The notes under the pieces are model-generated. The model worked only from the letters and a program-made list of their open reading frames with translations. It was not told where the DNA came from and made no database searches. A stretch of 64,000 bases of DNA from Setaria digitata. Its lineage: Eukaryota; Nematoda; Chromadorea; Rhabditida; Setariidae. The first letter of the stretch is position 1. The number at the start of each line of letters is the position of its first letter. Shown in pieces: positions 61,557 through 64,000 of the stretch. The translations under genes and the position numbers were made by a program. The stretch lies in the NCBI GenBank assembly GCA_003640385.1, contig RCAB01000006.1, positions 620,001 through 684,000 on the forward strand, in the 5' to 3' direction.

Positions 61557-64000
61557 GTGTACATCACTGCGGAAATGTTGTTGCCAGCCCTTACCACACC
61601 AATTATCTCCATATCATCCGCCTTGTTTCAACTGACGATAACACTGATGGCATTATCCATTTTGGCACAGATTATTCCTTAATTCTAATTAACAGCTGAT
61701 TATCGAACTTGCTATCCACACACTAATTATAAGCTGGTTTTATTTCTTCTTAAGACCAGTTCTCTCTAGGGCTTTTGATTTCTTTGGAAGAAATAAAAAA
61801 TTTACAACCATAAGTCCTTTCTTGTCCTTATTCCTTAAGATTACTGTAAAGAATTCCAAGTAATTCGAACTTCTAGGGCTAAGGTGGTATATCCAGAGAA
61901 TAACAGAGGAAAAAACAAATGAAAACATATCATTTTCGAAACCACGATTAAGGCATCGAATCGACAGTTAGGAAACAACATCTCAGTGAATTTGATTGAC
62001 CTCATCTCAACCAAAATTTTTCTGATTTCGATTTCATTTCGTGTTTTCTTTTTTTTTGTCGTAATTTAACACTGCTTTACCTTCGTACCTCCACACCACT
62101 TACTGAACTAATTCACAATTTACTGATAGTAACGCGCCACCATTATTCTCACTGATGTCATTCAACTAAAATCCACGGCAAAAGTACACTTCACCGGTGT
62201 TTGCTTCAACAGTCTTTTATTTTTGATTTTTCTAGCTCTTCATTTTGTTTTTGCTAGATAATTCTGTAGTTTGACCTTTTGATGGTAATGTCGTGATATG
62301 CAAGATGCCCATGAATCATTATTGAACAGTCACCATTTCCTTCGTAATGTCGACTAGTACAAATTTTTAGATTATAACGGTCACAAATGGGTTAGAAAAA
62401 CCACTACCAGAGGTAGCTGAAAAAATCAATTTACCGAACAAACATGGGTTACTACCCAGTAATTCGTTATAGATCAACTCTCAAGTCGTAAAGCAACCAT
62501 GTTACTTTAGCTGTCATGGTTACTTTTGAAAAACTGAATTTCATCCAACCACTAGTATATGTATAATTTCAACCCTTGTTAATATGCTGCATATCCCAAT
62601 CGGAATGTAAAATATTGAAACTTTATTTGAAATGGATTCCTCGAAATCTCTTACCCTATTTGCCTCCAGTTACAAGATCGAAACAAGTATTTCAAACAGT
62701 TCAAAGCTAACGACTTAATTGAACTAATAAACCATGTAAAGATGTGACAAACTACCCATTTCATCGCGGCTGTAGATATATCCTATATATCCCTACTAGT
62801 ATCGTCACATCCTTCCCGAGCATTTATTTAACAGGTATAATTCCTTAACTTGCAATTCTTTCGGATCAACTTGGGGCATTCGCGATGTCTAGTATTTGAA
62901 AGATTATAGATGCAATGCAATACTGCGATTCTTGTTTTCAGATCAGATGCATTCGGAAATTTTAATCAGTGAAAATTTCTACAAAAATAATCGATCAAAG
63001 CTGTACACTTCGTGTAACTAAGCAATGCAAATGCGCCCCAATACCAAGAAAACACAGTGGCAGTAGATGATATGAAAAGGATATTAAAAAATTCCAATAA
63101 CAGCAAGACCATAACAGGAGTAACTTACCTTTGCTGAACTCCCAGACCTGAACCATTTTTAAAAACTTTAATAATCAGAAGAATTTGTAATGAAAATTAT
63201 CTCTTCTGTCATTTCGAAAAATACTGTTTTGCTGATCGGAGCTCCACACTCTGTAAACGTTGAAATTAACAACTGAAATCTACCTAAAACTTGGGAACCT
63301 CAATTTAGAATCATGGAGTATTCAAATGCAGCAACGCCTCAAAATGAAAGTGAAAAGAACTGGGTGGAACGAAAAAAAAAAAAACAAAAAAAAAAAAAAA
63401 AAGAAAAAAAAAAACCATTTGCCAAAACGACAGCTGGCGGTGAACATAAACAAACCTGATCTGACCCTTCCTATGTGGACGCAAAACTATGAAATAAAAA
63501 AGCGTTGTCCCAGAATATCAGTAAGTCTAGTAACAAAGTGTTTGCTCAAAATAACAGCAGAATTCAAATCAAACAAGTGCGGTAGTGCGATGTCATTCAG
63601 AAAGACCATGAAAAAGTGTATGCGAAAATTCAAATATGTGAATAGTTTTCGAAATACAAAGATTCCAAGCTCTCATTTGAATTGAATTTTAGCCAGAAAA
63701 ACAATAAAAGCAAACTTCATAATTAACGATGGCCGTAAGCAGGTAGCAATTCAATTTGCCATCATTCAGATTTGTTGTTGGTCAAGTAAATTATTAGTAA
63801 CAGGGCAAATCCGTGCATAGACCGACGAATGAAATATGCAAATCAGTGAGCATTTCGAATCTTTTTTTTTTTTTCGAAAGTAACCAATTTCAAAATATGA
63901 TTATTAAAAAACATTACGGCCATTTAGAACCGAAATTTTGTCAAAAAATATAACAGAATGAATAACACTAACTGTGTAAGAAATTATTAAACAATCACAT
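61557..64000. other. No gene recognised
   Basis: AT-rich sequence to the window end. A plus-strand open frame at 63260-63685 is largely a poly-lysine artefact of a long A tract (63369-63413). No splice-supported exon was found. Confidence 0.5.

Noticed and set aside
63260..63685. 141-codon plus-strand open frame.
   Set aside because: Its core is a poly-lysine run from an A tract and the rest shows no motif or splice context. Probably chance.
1..64000. tRNA, rRNA, spliced-leader RNA genes and CRISPR arrays.
   Set aside because: I looked by eye for tRNA-like arms and repeats with spacers on both strands and found nothing that holds up. A covariance-model scan would be needed to exclude small RNA genes.

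Overview
The window is AT-rich animal genomic DNA with spliced genes and short introns, many of 60 to 400 bases. A cuticle collagen with the nematode N-terminal membrane segment, a DPY-21/RSBN1-type protein and a peroxidasin point to a nematode. I lean towards a spirurid or filarial-like worm, but nothing in the sequence settles the genus. Typical 3' splice sites are TTTCAG, TTTTAG and TTTAAG. Most of the computed open reading frames are shadows, so the genes below were rebuilt exon by exon by following splice sites and reading phase. For eight genes an unbroken frame closes, or nearly closes, from ATG to stop. No rRNA, tRNA, CRISPR array or intact transposon was recognised. Layout: 77-6997 (minus) is a complete peroxidasin of 21 exons that lacks the usual leucine-rich repeats. 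7582-11638 is a poorly understood stretch with exon-like pieces of two unidentified genes, a minus-strand gene (8373-10252) and a plus-strand gene (10573-11638), plus a TA-rich rearranged repeat. 12297-19368 (minus) is a 20-exon DPY-21/RSBN1-like putative histone demethylase with one apparent 1-base deletion. 20831-23420 (plus) is the histone chaperone SET, head to head with the previous gene. 23500-28195 is largely empty, with a GT microsatellite. 28196-30704 (minus) is a coiled-coil protein of unknown role. 32274-33795 (minus) is Hikeshi. 37249-39280 (minus) is a cuticle collagen. 39.3-45.7 kb is an apparently empty 6 kb stretch. 45725-49065 (minus) is TFIIH subunit p52. 50302-54300 (minus) is CNOT11. 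54.3-64 kb has no secure gene, only isolated exon-like pieces on the plus strand. Functionally this is a gene-dense block with no operon-like theme. Several products act in gene expression: a chromatin demethylase, a histone chaperone, a TFIIH subunit and a CCR4-NOT subunit. Two are extracellular matrix proteins (peroxidasin, collagen) and one is a nuclear import factor for Hsp70 (Hikeshi). Unusual points are the short peroxidasin with Ala in place of the expected haem-linking Asp, non-GT splice donors in three genes, and perfect hairpins in introns and between genes.
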